A DNA stretch of 64,000 nucleotides from Pelomonas sp039929605 (GTDB lineage Bacteria; Pseudomonadota; Gammaproteobacteria; Burkholderiales; Burkholderiaceae_C): the NCBI RefSeq assembly GCF_039929605.1, contig NZ_JBDSQX010000019.1:40989-104988 (forward strand), given 5' to 3'. Shown in pieces: positions 8,971 to 19,493 of this stretch. Each line of letters begins with the position of its first letter. The stretch's first letter is position 1. A program made the translations under genes and the position numbers. Below the pieces are notes generated by a model. That model did not search any database. It saw nothing but the letters and a program-made list of their open reading frames with translations, and was not told the DNA's origin.

Positions 8971-9975
8971 ATGACGCCGCCCCGCCTCCACCGCCGCACC
9001 CTTCTGCTGTTGACTGCCCTCACCTTGACCGCCTGCGCCGGCGGCCCTGCGGTGCCCAAGCCCTGGGCCGAAACGGCCACGCGCGAGCTGAACCTGTCGC
9101 TCGCGACCTTTGACGTGCAGGGCCGGCGCGTGACCGTCACGCGCAGCGCGGGCGCGCCGGCCACGTCGCCGGTCGTCGTCTACCTGCCCGGCCTGGGCCA
9201 GGAAAGCGATGCCGGCCAGCGCTGGGCCACCGTCTGGGCGCAGGGCGGCTACACGGTGCTGGCCGTGCAGCCGCTGGAGGCCGACGCGTCGGCCTGGCGA
9301 TCCGAGCTGTCGCGCACCGGCGAGTTCCGCGAGCTGGGCCTGCTGCACTACGGCGACGCACTGCGCGGCGACCGCCTGGCCGCGCTGCGCCGCCTGCTGC
9401 CCGCCCTGCGCGCGGCGCAACCGGCACTGGACTGGGCCCACGCCGCGCTGGCCGGCTACGAGACCGGCGCGCAGACGGCGCTGGACGCTCGCGGCGACGC
9501 CGGCTGGCAGGCCGTCATCGCCGTCAGCCCGCCGGCCATGCAGGCGCCGAGCGTTGGCGCCGCGACGCTGCTCGTCACCAGCGACGTCGATGCCGACCCG
9601 CTTGGCCTGCTGCACCGCCCCACCGAGCGCCGCCAGGCCTTCGACGCGTTGGCCCCCGGCAGCGGCTGGCTGCTCAACCTCGGCGGCGTGCCGCACGCGG
9701 CGCTGGCCGGCACGCTGGCGCCCGAGGGCTGGCATGAGCAGGACCAGCACCACACGCGCGCCGCTGGCGGCATGGCCGGGCGCGGTCGCGGGCAAGGCGA
9801 AGGCGGCGGCCCCCAAGGCCCGGCCGGCGGCGGCAGGCGCGGCCCGCGCAGCGGCAGCGCGACGGAGGCGGCCCAGATCGACGTGGGCGAGGGCTTCCGC
9901 CTGAGCCGCGCCTTCCTCGACGCGCAACTGCGCGGCGCGGCGATGCCGGCCAGCGCGCTACTCAGCGCGCGCTGA
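8971..9975 (+). CDS. lipoprotein with alpha/beta-hydrolase-like fold, catalytic serine missing
   Basis: A 334-residue predicted lipoprotein: basic n-region, hydrophobic stretch and lipobox LTAC (Cys near residue 22). The middle looks like an alpha/beta hydrolase of the PAF-acetylhydrolase/dienelactone type: VVVYLPGLGQ (strand 3/oxyanion), then ALAGYETGAQTAL where relatives have G-H-S-x-G-A-x-T-A-L. The nucleophile serine position holds glutamate, so ordinary hydrolase chemistry is unlikely. A possible catalytic-type histidine follows (GGVPHAAL). The C-terminal region is a low-complexity Gly/Arg stretch (about residues 265-300). It could be a binding protein derived from an enzyme. Neighbours give no pathway. 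Confidence 0.6.
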   Translation: MTPPRLHRRTLLLLTALTLTACAGGPAVPKPWAETATRELNLSLATFDVQGRRVTVTRSAGAPATSPVVVYLPGLGQESDAGQRWATVWAQGGYTVLAVQPLEADASAWRSELSRTGEFRELGLLHYGDALRGDRLAALRRLLPALRAAQPALDWAHAALAGYETGAQTALDARGDAGWQAVIAVSPPAMQAPSVGAATLLVTSDVDADPLGLLHRPTERRQAFDALAPGSGWLLNLGGVPHAALAGTLAPEGWHEQDQHHTRAAGGMAGRGRGQGEGGGPQGPAGGGRRGPRSGSATEAAQIDVGEGFRLSRAFLDAQLRGAAMPASALLSAR

Positions 9976-10025
9976 TTCGTGCCGATTCAGCGACCAGAAG
10001 CGCGACGGCGACGGCCCGGAGAAAT

Positions 10026-10108
10026 GCAACCACAGAGCCACAGAGGCACGGAGAAGCCCGGCGAATGCCTTCCTCCGTGTCTCCGTGTCTCTGTGCCTCT
10101 GTGGTTGC
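10026..10108. repeat. 28-bp imperfect inverted repeat between convergent genes
   Basis: Arms 10026-10053 and 10081-10108 are reverse complements at 26 of 28 positions and enclose 27 bases. Each arm is itself built of degenerate 8-bp units of the type CACAGAGG. The element fills the gap between two convergent genes (stops at 9975 and 10131) and could act as a bidirectional terminator or be a REP-like mobile palindrome. Confidence 0.75.
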
Positions 10109-10130
10109 CTTTGATGTCTGTGCAGCGGCG

Positions 10131-11987
<1,857 letters not shown>

Positions 11988-12287
11988 GTGGGTAGTGTCG
12001 CTGGGCAGCGCTGTCAGGGCGGGGGGCAGCTTGACGCGGGATTTGGTCGTGAGAGATCTAGGGCGTAGATCAAAGACCGGAGCCTCGCCGTGCAAGCTAG
12101 CCCCGCACAGGCGCTGATGCTGCGGCCAACGGGTTCGTCGGCTGACCGTTCTGCAGCGATCGCCGCCGGTGGACGCGGGCAGGCTTCGTTGCGTCTGGGG
12201 AGAGCGTTCTCCCACATTAACGCCCGGAGCGCTCGCCGCAATCTCGCCGTGACGCCGCGGCCGAAGAGCCACGGTACTGGCGCCTCA
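11988..12287. other. intergenic region, no gene seen
   Basis: 300 bases between the ABC exporter start and the nuclease stop. No convincing reading frame, RNA gene or terminator was found. G+C falls here toward the lower level of the neighbouring methyltransferase operon. Confidence 0.5.
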
Positions 12288-13004
12288 TCAGTCCTCATCG
12301 GCGAGGGGAAAATGCAGCCACAAATGGCGAAGCAGGATCTGGCCTGGTGCTTCACCATTGCGTAGGGTGAAGGTGCGAGCGTGTCGCGACAGCGCAATCG
12401 CTGGACCGCCGCCCTCGCCGCTGACAGGTTCAATGGGTGCATACGGCGCGGCGGAGCCGGAGTCGGCACTCCAAGTTGCTGCCAATGAGGTGCACGGATC
12501 GGCTGCCTCAGCGCCGATGACATAGGCCAGCATGCCCGCATGCGGCATGGCCCAGGCATAGATGCCTTCCTGAAAGCGACGGACGCCGTTCTTCACGTAG
12601 TCATCCAACGCACGACCGCGTCCGAGAATCTTGCACTCGAAGAACAAGGCGTTCTGATTGCTCGACGGGCGCGAGGACAGGCGAGGAAAGGTGAGATCGG
12701 GTCGTTTCTCCAGGAACTTGCCCGTGTGGTCGTCTATCTCTTGCCCTCGAATCGGACACAGGTACGTGGCGGGGCTGAAGCCAGCAACCTTCCCGGCGTT
12801 CAGCAACTCGCACAAGGCATCTTGAAGCATCGCCGTGATCTGCGGCTCCGTTCCAGCGGTGAGCACCGCCTGACAGTGGGGATCCCTCGTGATCTGCGAC
12901 CAGGCTCCAGCGATCGCACGCTCGATGGTCTGTATCTGCTTCCTCGACCAAGCACTGAACGGAGGCGGGGGGCCTTTTGGCGCAGTGCCGAGATTGAGAA
13001 ACAT
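12288..13004 (-). CDS. putative PD-(D/E)XK nuclease of the methyltransferase operon
   Basis: A 238-residue protein not assigned to a named family. It contains the order expected for a restriction-nuclease core: an N-terminal helical part, RPDLTF (Asp about residue 103), then FFECKIL (Glu 123, Lys 125), then a helix DDYVKNGVRRFQEGIYAWAM that fits the Q-x3-Y motif seen in RecB-like nucleases. This pattern matches PD-(D/E)XK enzymes and implies metal-dependent DNA cleavage (inference). It follows the methyltransferase by only 12 bp on the same strand, so it is likely the restriction partner or an accessory nuclease. G+C is lower than in the flanking genes, consistent with acquisition. Confidence 0.65.
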   Translation of the reverse strand: MFLNLGTAPKGPPPPFSAWSRKQIQTIERAIAGAWSQITRDPHCQAVLTAGTEPQITAMLQDALCELLNAGKVAGFSPATYLCPIRGQEIDDHTGKFLEKRPDLTFPRLSSRPSSNQNALFFECKILGRGRALDDYVKNGVRRFQEGIYAWAMPHAGMLAYVIGAEAADPCTSLAATWSADSGSAAPYAPIEPVSGEGGGPAIALSRHARTFTLRNGEAPGQILLRHLWLHFPLADED

Positions 13005-13016
13005 TAAACGGCGAGC

Positions 13017-16000
13017 TCAGTGCAGGAACGGTCGAACCAACAGGCCGTCATCGACCAGGTCAAGCGCGAGCAGGCGGGCCTGGCTGCGCGTCCAATACCT
13101 GGCGTGCCGAATACGGCCAATCAACCAGTCCTGATCTCCCAGTTGCAGTCGAATCTCCGAGGCTTGCAACGGCTCGCTAGCAAGCTTCAACAGTCGCCGC
13201 ACAAGCCCCGGGTCGGGCGAGCGTTGGAGGTCAACGCCCATGCGAAGGAATTGCCACGGTCCATCATCGTTGCTGATGGCATGCGGCCGGACGCTCAAAG
13301 AGAGTTCATCGAGTTCGGCGAGCGTCAATGCGAGAACTTGCGCGAAGGCTTGTACAGCCTCGCCATTGCGCGGCACTTCGCAGAGCCCAGCGGCGAGAGT
13401 CTTCGGATACGGTGCTTCATGCGCAATGACATCTTCTATCAACTGCTGGTCGAAGTTCGAGAGTCCGTAGACCTCAGCCGTCAGTCGGTTCACCTGTTGC
13501 CATGGCGCACCTCCTGCACGAATGCGTTCGGCCAACTCAGAGAGCTTCGTCGCTATCTCACCAACGAGGGTCGTCATCGGCGGGACGGGGAGATCCTCGA
13601 TGTCGGCCACGTTAAAAGTCTCACGCTCGACGCCGAACTGAGAACTCGTCATCAGTGACCAGTAAAGGAAGAGATCCGAGTAGGAGACAACGTACATGAA
13701 ATCTGCCACCACCTTCGGGCAGCGTGACACTGGGAAGCCATAGAACGAACGGCTGTACGCAAGGTCGCCGTCCGTGGAGACAGCACCGCGCTGAGCCATC
13801 GCGAGCTTGGGTGCCTGCCTGAAGAGCACGTGCGGTCCGCGGTAGATGACCGGATCGCGAGGCCTTTCCAGTTTCAACTCCGGGAACCGCTGCTCAATCT
13901 TCTCCAGGCCGGCCACTTCAACCGCGTATTCGGGCTTGTCATCTCCTTCGAGGATAGGTAATCCGTGCAGGGCATCAGCATGCTGCTGTCGATTGCCGGC
14001 AATGAAGCCTTGTCGCAGGGCCACCCCCAATTGCTCGAAGTAGTCGCGCAAAGAGATGCGCGGCGCACGCCCGAGCCGGCCGACCAGGTCCAGATCCAAC
14101 GCCGAACCGCGGGCAAGCGTCTTAAACACATGTCGTTCGCGCGCAGCCAGCGTCAGCGGCACAGCCATTGCCGAGCGCGGATCCAAGCGGAACTCACCGT
14201 TCTGGCCGAGTGCCGGCTCCAGACGAGGCGAAAGGTAGTAGAACGAGTCGTCAGGCTGGGGAAGCTCGTTCAGGGCCACGACCGCACAGAAGGGTTGACT
14301 GTTGGATGGCCAAATGTGGCGCTCCTTGCGGAGAAACATCCCATTCAAGACGCCGGTCACTCGCGCGAGAGAGAACCACCGGGCACGCACCTCAGTGGCT
14401 TCGTCGCTGAAGAGTAAACGTGCGTGAACGATCATGCCAATGACGCCGCCTGGCCGGCACCATTGCAGTGAGCGCCACATGAACGCCACGTCAGGCCATT
14501 GGTGAGGCACCGGGCTCTTGCCCGTCAGTGAATCCATGCCCCCCACACTTTCGGGCCTCTGAGGCGCAATCGACTCCAACTGCTTCCTGAACTTCGCGTC
14601 AAGGCTATTCCACGGGGGGTTGGCCAGCACGATGTCGAAAGGACCCAACGCGCTCAGACGAGCACTCAGGCTGCCGAGCTTGGCATCGACTGCGTCACTG
14701 AGTCGGTCGGCCTCGACGCAGTGAAGCGTCGAATCGAAGAGGCGCTCGAACTTCAGGTCAGACAATGGCTGCGGTTGCGGGTCCAGCTCCAGGGATGCCA
14801 GATAGAGACTGAGCGCCGCTACTTTGACTGAAGTCGGGTTGATGTCGAGACCACAAAGCTGCTCGGTCAAGATCTTCCGGATTGCGGCCCGCTGCGGACG
14901 TCGTCCGGTGTGTTGCCATCGCTCCGCGACGAGACGGCGGAACGCCAAAACGAGGAACACCCCCGCGCCCGCTGCCGGATCCAGAACCCGTGCAAGGTGA
15001 CGCTTGGGTGCAGGGGTGGCCGCGAACACGCCATCAACCAACAGTTCCGCGATGTCGCGCGGCGTGTAGTGGATGCTCGTTGCATGCGCGTGCTCGGGCG
15101 TGAAGCGATGCGCGAAATGCTCGTAGACCTGGCTGAGGACGTCCACTGGGATGTGCTCGAAGCGCAGACCGTCCCAGTCCAGCGAGAGTTGCCCATCGGC
15201 TGACCGCGCCATGATGTTGCTCAACGTGGAGCAGACCTTCTCACTCGCTTGCCCGAGCCCTGACAGGTAGCCGCGGTAGTCCTTGGTTCCGAGGTCCAAC
15301 AAGTCGCCGTTGAACGTCCGATCGAGCCACTCAAAAGTGCCCACAAGGGCATCGACGGTTCCAAAGAGGTTCTCCGGGCGCAGGGTTCCTGCGACGATCT
15401 TGTCGACCTCGTGTGGCTTGACGATGCCCCGATCTACGAGAAACCGCGTGAACAGTGCGCGCCCGATAAGAGACAGTACCTCCCCATCTGAAAGAGTCGA
15501 TCCCGGGACCGCGTCCCGCAGACCATCAGCCGCCTTGGTCAGCAGATCGAAGAGCAAGTCGTCGAGCCAAAGTCGGTTGGCCCGCTCCTGCGGCGTCAGT
15601 TCGCGCCCGCCATTGAGGAGCTTGCGCACGCTCAAGGGATCCTCGCCGTCAATCACCGCATCCACAGTGGGCGCCTGCCCCTCGGCATAGAAGCCCACGC
15701 GATAAACAGTCATCGTCCCGGGGCGAACGACAGCTAAGTGACCTGCATCGGCACGGCAGGCCAGCGACCGCATCAGCTGGACGATAGACGCGTCCGCACC
15801 CTGCGGTGCCGGAACGCTGCTTCGCACCACGTACAGGGCGGCCTTACCCGAGACTTCGACTACGCCTTCCAGCGAAGCCCTTCCATCGCCGGTGGGATCT
15901 TGCGACGCGGACAGCAGGTCCATGTACCGCAAATGACGTGCGGACGGACTCTCCTGGAAATCTACGAACGCCTCGGCGGGAACGCCAAGACGCTCTGCTG

Positions 16001-16022
16001 CGCTAACTTGCGCGGCGGCCAC
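13017..16022 (-). CDS. N6-adenine DNA methyltransferase, Eco57I/type IIG-like
   Basis: A 1001-residue SAM-dependent DNA methyltransferase. Visible motifs in order: helical N-terminal region; motif X-like SIHYTPRDIAELLVDG (about 316-331); motif I VLDPAAGAGVFL (about 347-358); catalytic motif IV DIVLANPPWNSL (about residue 465); and a long C-terminal part with the look of a target-recognition domain ending in YGLSNFDQQLIEDVIAHE. This gamma-type order (X-I-IV) is that of Eco57I/PglX-like enzymes that methylate adenine. The first 140 residues (LAVVRPGTMTVYRVGFY) might hold a degenerate nuclease fold, but I see no clear catalytic triad. It overlaps the upstream HTH gene by 20 bp and is followed by a nuclease gene, so one operon is likely. 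Confidence 0.85.
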   Translation of the reverse strand: MAAAQVSAAERLGVPAEAFVDFQESPSARHLRYMDLLSASQDPTGDGRASLEGVVEVSGKAALYVVRSSVPAPQGADASIVQLMRSLACRADAGHLAVVRPGTMTVYRVGFYAEGQAPTVDAVIDGEDPLSVRKLLNGGRELTPQERANRLWLDDLLFDLLTKAADGLRDAVPGSTLSDGEVLSLIGRALFTRFLVDRGIVKPHEVDKIVAGTLRPENLFGTVDALVGTFEWLDRTFNGDLLDLGTKDYRGYLSGLGQASEKVCSTLSNIMARSADGQLSLDWDGLRFEHIPVDVLSQVYEHFAHRFTPEHAHATSIHYTPRDIAELLVDGVFAATPAPKRHLARVLDPAAGAGVFLVLAFRRLVAERWQHTGRRPQRAAIRKILTEQLCGLDINPTSVKVAALSLYLASLELDPQPQPLSDLKFERLFDSTLHCVEADRLSDAVDAKLGSLSARLSALGPFDIVLANPPWNSLDAKFRKQLESIAPQRPESVGGMDSLTGKSPVPHQWPDVAFMWRSLQWCRPGGVIGMIVHARLLFSDEATEVRARWFSLARVTGVLNGMFLRKERHIWPSNSQPFCAVVALNELPQPDDSFYYLSPRLEPALGQNGEFRLDPRSAMAVPLTLAARERHVFKTLARGSALDLDLVGRLGRAPRISLRDYFEQLGVALRQGFIAGNRQQHADALHGLPILEGDDKPEYAVEVAGLEKIEQRFPELKLERPRDPVIYRGPHVLFRQAPKLAMAQRGAVSTDGDLAYSRSFYGFPVSRCPKVVADFMYVVSYSDLFLYWSLMTSSQFGVERETFNVADIEDLPVPPMTTLVGEIATKLSELAERIRAGGAPWQQVNRLTAEVYGLSNFDQQLIEDVIAHEAPYPKTLAAGLCEVPRNGEAVQAFAQVLALTLAELDELSLSVRPHAISNDDGPWQFLRMGVDLQRSPDPGLVRRLLKLASEPLQASEIRLQLGDQDWLIGRIRHARYWTRSQARLLALDLVDDGLLVRPFLH

Positions 16023-16494
16023 GGATGGGGTCCCTTACAGGCAGTTGGTTCACGGACACCAGCCCCAGCGCGAGCTCGCGCTGCACGGGCATCTGCAGGC
16101 CGATGAACGCGTAAACATCCTTCCAAACTGGCTCGGGATCAATCGAGATGGATACGCCTCCTGCAGGCTCGATGGCGGCCTCCCAGACGCCTTCGTTGAC
16201 CCGATTCAAGAAGAGTCGCGCGGCGGGCGAGTTGAGAGATGAAGGTCGGTTCACGTGGTCGTACAGCGATGCAGAGAAACGCGCGATCGTGGTCACCGGC
16301 AAACCCATGCCTCGGTGTAACAGTGCGACCAAGCTAAAAAATGCCAAGTCCGTGATAGCGAACCGTCGTGCAGTGCGCGCTTGCGTGAGCGCTTGATCGA
16401 AGGGCGGGAGCACGCTCAACCAACGCTGCAAGTCCGTCCGGGTCAAGCCGATAAGGCTCCGGACGTGCATTGCGGTGAACTGAAGCCCTGCCAT
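16003..16494 (-). CDS. MerR-like HTH protein, first gene of the methyltransferase operon
   Basis: A 163-residue protein. Residues about 10-75 resemble a MerR-type winged helix: VRSLIGLTRTDLQRWLSVLPPF, then RRFAITDLAFFSLVALLHR with a following GLPVTTIARF turn. The C-terminal half has no recognised domain (GGVSISIDPEPVWKDVYAFI). It overlaps the methyltransferase start by 20 bp, indicating translational coupling. A perfect 9-bp inverted repeat stands 15-44 bp upstream of its start. It may be the controller of the operon, comparable in role to C-proteins of restriction-modification systems (inference). A start at Met9 is also possible. Confidence 0.6.
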   Translation of the reverse strand: MAGLQFTAMHVRSLIGLTRTDLQRWLSVLPPFDQALTQARTARRFAITDLAFFSLVALLHRGMGLPVTTIARFSASLYDHVNRPSSLNSPAARLFLNRVNEGVWEAAIEPAGGVSISIDPEPVWKDVYAFIGLQMPVQRELALGLVSVNQLPVRDPIRGRRAS

Positions 16495-16890
16495 CCGGGC
16501 ATTCTAGGCAGAGCTGCATCTAGTTTGAAGCAGCTCTGAGCGCTTTAACGTGTAATGTCGTGCGGCAAGAGGGGGTCTACGTCGGTTCTGGCGCGGGCGT
16601 TTTTTGGTTCATGACGAGCCGCCAGTGGTCGCTTGAACTTCGGTTCTGGGGTGACGGAGCTCTGGGCAAGGACATCAGCAACGGGCCGGACTGAGCCACT
16701 CACCCTCTCCCGCGAGCGATGGTTGGTAGGCCGCAAACCCCGCCGACCAAGTCGAAGGACTGCTCTCGATGCTGGGCAGTCGGTCTATGCCTTCATCGCC
16801 GACGGGAGGTGAAGGCTGCAGCGGCCGTTCCGGCCGAGGCCCGCGAACGTCTGAATTCAGCCTCAAAACGGTGGTTCTAGTGCAGGAGCT
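16495..16890. other. intergenic region upstream of the methyltransferase operon
   Basis: 396 bases. Apart from the inverted repeat at 16509-16538 I see no gene. Short frames here have no family likeness. Two copies of TCGGTTCTGG-like sequence (near 16580 and 16640) were noted without an assigned role. Confidence 0.45.
16509..16538. promoter_or_regulatory. perfect 9-bp inverted repeat, candidate operator
   Basis: CAGAGCTGC (16509-16517) and GCAGCTCTG (16530-16538) are exact reverse complements separated by 12 bases, just before the ATG at 16494 of the MerR-like gene. Position fits autoregulation of the operon. An RNA hairpin is the alternative. Confidence 0.5.
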
Positions 16891-17121
16891 TCACGCCCCA
16901 GCCGGCAGGCGCAACTCCCGGCTCTCGCGCTCGGCCGCATAGGCCAAGCAGGCCAGGATGTCCGCCGTGGTCAGCTCCGGGTAGTCGCTGACGATCTGCT
17001 CGGGCGTCTGGCCCAGGGCAAGCCAGCCGAGCACGTCACCAACTGCGATACGCAACTCGCGGACACAGGGCCGCCCTCCACGGCGTTGGGCGTCGATGGT
17101 GATCAAAGGGTCTGCAGCCAT
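16891..17121 (-). CDS. DUF433 family protein, antitoxin-like
   Basis: A 76-residue protein with the DUF433 pattern: LITIDAQRRGGRPCVRELRIAVGDVLGWLALGQ, then TPEQIVSDYPELTTADILACLAYA. Members are small HTH-like proteins, many of them antitoxin partners of PIN/DUF5615 toxins. No toxin gene follows here, so it appears to be an orphan. I chose the ATG at 17121, which gives the standard family start. A 27-codon upstream extension would be encoded by a dispersed repeat. Function is by family only. Confidence 0.75.
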   Translation of the reverse strand: MAADPLITIDAQRRGGRPCVRELRIAVGDVLGWLALGQTPEQIVSDYPELTTADILACLAYAAERESRELRLPAGA

Positions 17122-17130
17122 GGCGCCAAT

Positions 17131-17186
17131 GCTCGCACAAGCGCCCGGGGTCCGCATCAATTCACCGCTGCTGCGGCTTGGCTGCG
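17131..17186. repeat. dispersed ~56-bp repeat, copy 1
   Basis: About 50 of 56 bases match 28579-28634 in the same orientation, with one 1-base gap. The shared core reads TTCACCGCTGCTGCGGCTTG here. Both copies lie directly upstream of a minus-strand gene (DUF433 here, GH3 there). Confidence 0.7.
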
Positions 17187-17392
17187 ACCGCCTGAGAGCC
17201 ACTCGTTGCCGCCGCCACCGTGCCAGTTTCCGGTGCGAAGCAGTCGGGCCGTGCTGCCAGTGTCCACCGACAGGTTTTCATGGCTGCGGTCGTTCGAGCC
17301 CCCCACCGCGAACGTCTCAGATCAGCCTGACGCTGCGTCGCACGGCTTTCTCTGACAGGCCTCTGATGCTTCGACTCAAGCGCTAAGACAAC

Positions 17393-17439
17393 GCTGAACA
17401 AGTCCCTCGCGCGCAGCGCATCGCGGGGACTTATTCGGC
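17393..17439. repeat. inverted repeat/hairpin
   Basis: Left arm GCTGAACAAGTCCCTCGCG pairs with the right arm 17422-17439 (CGCGGGGACTTATTCGGC) with two mismatches and a one-base bulge. It lies about 160 bp past the end of GH39 and may be a remnant of a mobile palindrome or a weak transcript end. Confidence 0.5.
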
Positions 17440-17599
17440 GTCGCCCTAGCGCCAAGACCCCGCCCCCCTAACGATCAAACCGTGCGGGCCATCGGCAGAC
17501 ACGGCCAGGGCGTGGGTCTCTTCGCTCAAGACGCCCAGGGGAGTGGTCGCCAGCACTGGAAGTTCCTGGGGAGCTTCGTGATGCAAGCGGCACAGTGGT

Positions 17600-19192
17600 T
17601 CAGCGTTTGCCCGGGTCTAGCGTCAGCAGGACGATGTCGTTGCTGCGCATCGGCACAGTGAAGTTCAGCAGGCCGTTCTTGCCGATGTTGACGGTACGCT
17701 TTACTTCGGGAAGGTCGCGGGTCAGTGACTGCAGCTTGGCAAGCTGCGCCGCATCGAGGTTGACGGGCGAACCCATCTCGAGGTAAGCGGTGTAGGCGTC
17801 GTTGGTCTTGTAGCCGACGCGGCGCAGCTCGAGCCGATAAGCGCCCGGCTTCAGGTTTCGCAGCGCAAGCTTGAGCGCCGGCGCCGGGCCGTTGGGCACC
17901 GGCTTGGCGAAGAACACACCGTTAGCGGTGGTCTTCTGGTCGGGATGCTGCCAGTCCCATGCCACGACGGCCGTTTTGTCGCCGTCGACCGTGGCCAGTA
18001 CCTTGTCGTCGGCGCTTGGGATCTCGGTGCCGCGCAACGCGTTGAGGTACTTGTATGCGAACCAAGTCGCCTTGCGCAGGCCATCGCGTGTCATCAAGCC
18101 GAAGCCGCCATGGAAGGCGCGGGGCGGCGGGCCTGGCTCCTCGAACAGGTCGCTGTAGGTCCAGTAGCTCATCGCCTGCGCATAGCCTCGCGTGGCGCGC
18201 AGCTTGGTCAGGATCCACGGCGCGCTGATGTAGCTGTCGTGCACCTTGTCGTACGGGTTGTAGCTGGTGCTCCACTCGGTGAGGTACAGCGGAATGCCGG
18301 GGAACGGCGAGGCTTCGATCTCTTTGCGATTGCGGCGCACGTCGCCGACGATCGCATCCGGGTTCGGATCCAGGATGCGGTCCGACTTGCCGAACTCGTC
18401 GAGGAAGCCTTCCGTGACACCGTAGGTGTGGGTGGTGACGAAGTCGACCGGCACGCCTTCCTGTTTGGCATAGGCCAGCAGCTCGGGCACCCAGAAAGCG
18501 CCGGCCGTGGCAGGGCCACCGACCTTCAGTTCGGCGTCCACCTTCTTGAGCGTGCGCGCAGTGTTGGCGTACAGCTCGAAATAGGCCTTCTGGTCGGCCT
18601 TTTCCCAGAAGCCGTCGAGGTTGGGCTCGTTCCACACTTCGAACGGCCACTTGCGCACTTCTTCGATGCCATAGCGCTGGATGAGGTGGCGCGCGAAGGC
18701 GTCGATCAACTCAGTCCAGGGCCCCGGCTGCGGGTGCGAGGTGTTGCCCTTCTAGTAGAAGATCTTCAGGTCGGAGGTCTTCATCACGGCGGGTGTGAAG
18801 CCGAGCTCGATGAAGGGCTTGACGCCACTGGCCAGCAGGCCGTCGTAGAGCTTGTCGATGCCGGTCCAATCGAACAGCAGCTTGTCGCCGTCCTTCTTCA
18901 CCGTGCCGTAGACGTCGTGAAAGATGTCGTGGAAGCGCACGTAGCGAAAGCCCAGTTCGTCCGCCGCCGTCTTGAGTTGCGCGATGTTTTCGGGGCGGCC
19001 GGTGGTGCCCGGGTAGTCCGCGCCCACAGAAAGGTCGAAGAAGCGGTCCATGGGCTGGGTGGCTGCCGCGCGGTCCAGCGTCACCGCGCGAGCGGCGGGC
19101 GGTGCGGCGAGACTCGCGGTGCTCAGGCTGAGCGAAAGGAGCGTCGCCGCGAGGCTGACAACGCTTCGGGGCAGGGAAAGGGATGTGTTCAT
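17600..19192 (-). pseudogene. GH39 beta-xylosidase interrupted by one in-frame amber codon
   Basis: The reading frame of a complete secreted GH39 enzyme (about 530 codons) is cut by a single TAG at 18752-18754 in the context F-Y-stop-K-G-N-T. GH39 proteins normally have tryptophan at this place, so the likely change is TGG to TAG. Both sides stay in the same frame. The part before the stop has a signal peptide (LLSLSLSTASLAA). The part after has the acid/base motif VWNEPN and the nucleophile motif LTEWSTSYN. The gene would have removed xylose from xylo-oligosaccharides in the periplasm or outside. Whether it is inactive, read through, or a sequence error cannot be told here. It is part of the xylan locus with GH5, GH43 and GH3. 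Confidence 0.85.
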
Positions 19193-19274
19193 TGGAGGAT
19201 TTCGGAGGACTTCGGAAGAGAGGGGCGGCAGGCCCGGCGCCAGAAGCTGGACGCCAGCCTGCCGAACCATGCGC

Positions 19275-19433
19275 TCAGTTGCTGTAGAGGAAACCGCGGC
19301 CGTTGCCGCTGATGTAGATGCGTCCGTAGATACCGACGGTGATGTCCGTGGAAGCGAGCCCGTCGGACTCGACGCGCAGGACGAGCGCGCCCGTCTGGCC
19401 CGCGCGACTGCGCACGCCTGATAGGAACCATGA
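19275..19433 (-). pseudogene. 3'-end remnant of a glycoside-hydrolase-like gene
   Basis: On the minus strand an open stretch of about 52 codons without a start ends at 19275. It encodes a coding-like C-terminus with AGQTGALVLRVESDGLAS followed by TDITVGIYGRIYISGNGRG. The first part resembles the closing beta-sandwich of GH2-type beta-galactosidases. The gene body is missing upstream, where the GH5 terminator lies instead. A 7-bp inverted repeat (GGCAGGC 19227-19233 / GCCTGCC 19257-19263) lies just past its stop. I read it as a deletion remnant. Confidence 0.5.
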
Positions 19434-19493
19434 TCATGAAATCATCAACCGCAAGCAACGTGCCCACCCCGGTCCGGAATCGGCCAAGGAATT

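Larger units (their letters stand above)
17122..17599. other. intergenic region with repeat and hairpin
   Basis: 478 bases without a supported gene between DUF433 and the broken GH39. It holds the dispersed repeat at 17131-17186 and the hairpin at 17393-17439. A 97-codon minus-strand frame (17162-17455) has no family likeness and seems accidental. Confidence 0.5.

Noticed and set aside
12014..12559. 181-codon minus-strand frame overlapping the nuclease gene
   Set aside because: It overlaps the end of the better supported PD-(D/E)XK gene and has no family likeness.
16675..16866. Possible toxin partner for the DUF433 gene downstream on the same strand
   Set aside because: The 63-codon frame has no PIN or DUF5615 features and no ribosome site.
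17280..17330. GTTCGAG stretch resembling a tRNA T-loop
   Set aside because: The flanking bases do not form a T-stem or acceptor stem.
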